Positions 63,424-64,000 of a DNA stretch of 64,000 nucleotides are shown in pieces. The notes under the pieces are model-generated. The model saw only the letters and a list, made by a program, of their open reading frames with translations. It did not search any database and had not been told where the DNA came from. How positions within the stretch are numbered: the stretch's first letter is position 1; each line of letters opens with the position of its first letter. The DNA comes from UBA5336 sp038745855 (GTDB lineage: Bacteria > Pseudomonadota > Alphaproteobacteria > Caulobacterales > Hyphomonadaceae). Location of the stretch: assembly GCA_038745855.1 (NCBI GenBank), contig JBCDLC010000014.1, positions 1 to 64,000 on the forward strand, in the 5' to 3' direction. The position numbers were made by a program, and so were the translations under genes.

Positions 63424-63786
63424 CTAGGACGTGTCGCTCTCTGATAGTCGGTCCTCGACTTCGCGTGCGCGGCGCAGCCGTTCACGGCGCGCCTCCAGCC
63501 GGGCATCGAGCGATGAACTCCGGCCCCAACGATTGAACGCGCTCCGTTTGCGTCCGGGCCGGCTGTCATCGCCCGTCCCATTACGATCTGCATGGCGCTG
63601 TTCGAACGCGCGGATCACAAGCGCAACGCGAAGCCCGATATAACCCGCGACCAGGAGAGAAAGCAGCATGATCGTTCGCACCTCGGGCGCCAGCGGATCG
63701 ATCCCGTATTGGGTGAAAAGCGCATAGCCCAATGCAGCGGCAATGGCTGCCAATCCCAGTGTGTAGAACGCAAGTCGCATTGCCAT
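63424..63786 (-). CDS. Small membrane protein between gatA and gatB
   Basis: About 120 residues. Two transmembrane helices (about 5-24 and 38-60) precede a strongly basic tail (RPGRKRSAFNRWGR, RLEARRERLRRAREV). No family recognised. ATG 63786 or 63780; the longer frame to 63939 overlaps gatA's 3' end and is not supported. It follows the gatA stop by 58 bp and precedes gatB by 116 bp, probably on the same transcript. Confidence 0.65.
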   Translation of the reverse strand: MAMRLAFYTLGLAAIAAALGYALFTQYGIDPLAPEVRTIMLLSLLVAGYIGLRVALVIRAFEQRHADRNGTGDDSRPGRKRSAFNRWGRSSSLDARLEARRERLRRAREVEDRLSESDTS

Positions 63787-63844
63787 AGCCTGATCGTCTT
63801 GAGCAGAGAATTCAAGACGCAAGGCTGCGGCGTGATCGCTCCTG

Positions 63845-64000
63845 CTACCACCAAACGCCAGGCTTCGCGGTAAAATCGGCGGCTTTCTCAAGTACTGCGC
63901 CGACCTTGAAACAGGTCGCTTCGTCAAGCGCTCGGCCAATCAATTGCAGGCCGAGCGGCAACCCTTCGCTGCTGAGGGCAGCGGGAATGGAGATGCCCGG
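63845..64000 (-). CDS. gatA: Glutamyl-tRNA amidotransferase subunit A, C-terminal end (partial)
   Basis: From the right edge a minus-strand frame gives 51 residues ending in TAG at 63845-63847. It reads PGISIPAALSSEGLPLGLQL, then IGRALDEATCFKVGAVLEKA and ends FTAKPGVWW. The PG-I-S-hydrophobic-P and GLPLGLQLIG blocks with this length to the end are typical of the GatA C-terminus in alphaproteobacteria. The catalytic Ser-cisSer-Lys part lies beyond the window. Together with gatB it supports an indirect Gln/Asn-tRNA pathway. Confidence 0.88.
   Translation of the reverse strand, partial: PGISIPAALSSEGLPLGLQLIGRALDEATCFKVGAVLEKAADFTAKPGVWW

Noticed and set aside
62417..63427. 336-codon plus-strand frame opposite gatB
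   Set aside because: Antisense to the conserved gatB coding sequence; no motif or ribosome-binding site supports it.

Overview
The window is gene-dense, G+C-rich chromosomal DNA of an alphaproteobacterium, probably from the Caulobacterales/Maricaulales/Parvularculales side of the class. Pointers are the mreB-mreC-mreD-mrdA-rodA shape operon, a cold-shock protein with two CSDs, petABC with alphaproteobacterial-type cytochrome b numbering (haem ligands H97/H111/H198/H212), the DUF2849/DUF934 sulfite-reduction operon, the DUF1285-NUDIX-DUF6111-cca block, and three S9 peptidases. I see no prophage, plasmid genes or CRISPR array. The only mobile-element trace is the 3' end of an IS110-family transposase at the left edge.

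Layout. 1-240: transposase tail and one copy of a dispersed ~51-bp repeat (second, inverted copy at 22.1 kb). 0.2-5.2 kb (minus): a tyrosine/serine phosphatase, a membrane protein, AMP nucleosidase and a GT-C-type membrane glycosyltransferase. 5.2-6.8 kb (plus): a DPM-like GT2 and a HAD-IIIA phosphatase; with the GT-C protein these look like a small glycan-assembly module. 6.9-10.8 kb (minus): a phosphotransferase/lipocalin-like pair and two lipoproteins, one with an apparently non-canonical CTG start. 10.9-13.2 kb: proline iminopeptidase and a sodium symporter. 13.4-19.3 kb: the complete rod-shape operon, with two GTACG-N3-CGTAC palindromes upstream of mreB. 19.6-25.5 kb: leuA, a TVP38 protein, an unknown ORF inside C-rich DNA, a thiolase, ferredoxin-NADP reductase and a possible 32-residue membrane peptide.

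25.5-31.3 kb: a GcvA-like LysR gene divergent from a tightly overlapping assimilatory sulfate-reduction operon (SUMT, DUF2849, GST, cysI, DUF934, cysH). 31.3-40.9 kb: a class-C-type serine hydrolase, S9 peptidase, MaoC hydratase, msrB, oligopeptidase-B-like lipoprotein, GT51-like protein and a flavoprotein. 40.9-49.5 kb (minus): csoR with its own palindromic operator, a divergent polysaccharide deacetylase, and a MoxR-DUF58-DUF4159-vWA operon. 49.6-52.6 kb (plus): DUF1285, CoA pyrophosphatase, DUF6111 and CCA-adding enzyme. 52.7-56.8 kb: hemF divergent from petABC. 57.1-61.7 kb (plus): a third S9 peptidase, a small membrane protein, the double CSD protein, DUF192, a thioesterase and tRNA-Pro(TGG). 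61.8-64.0 kb (minus): gatB, a small membrane protein and the 3' end of gatA.

Most content is housekeeping. The observations with most novelty are the paired palindromes before mreB, the CTG-start lipoprotein, the CsoR operator on the csoR ribosome-binding site, the cytochrome b loop insertion with an altered Qo-site sequence, the MoxR/vWA operon, and the repeat family next to the IS110 remnant. All functions are read from sequence motifs alone; no database search was run.
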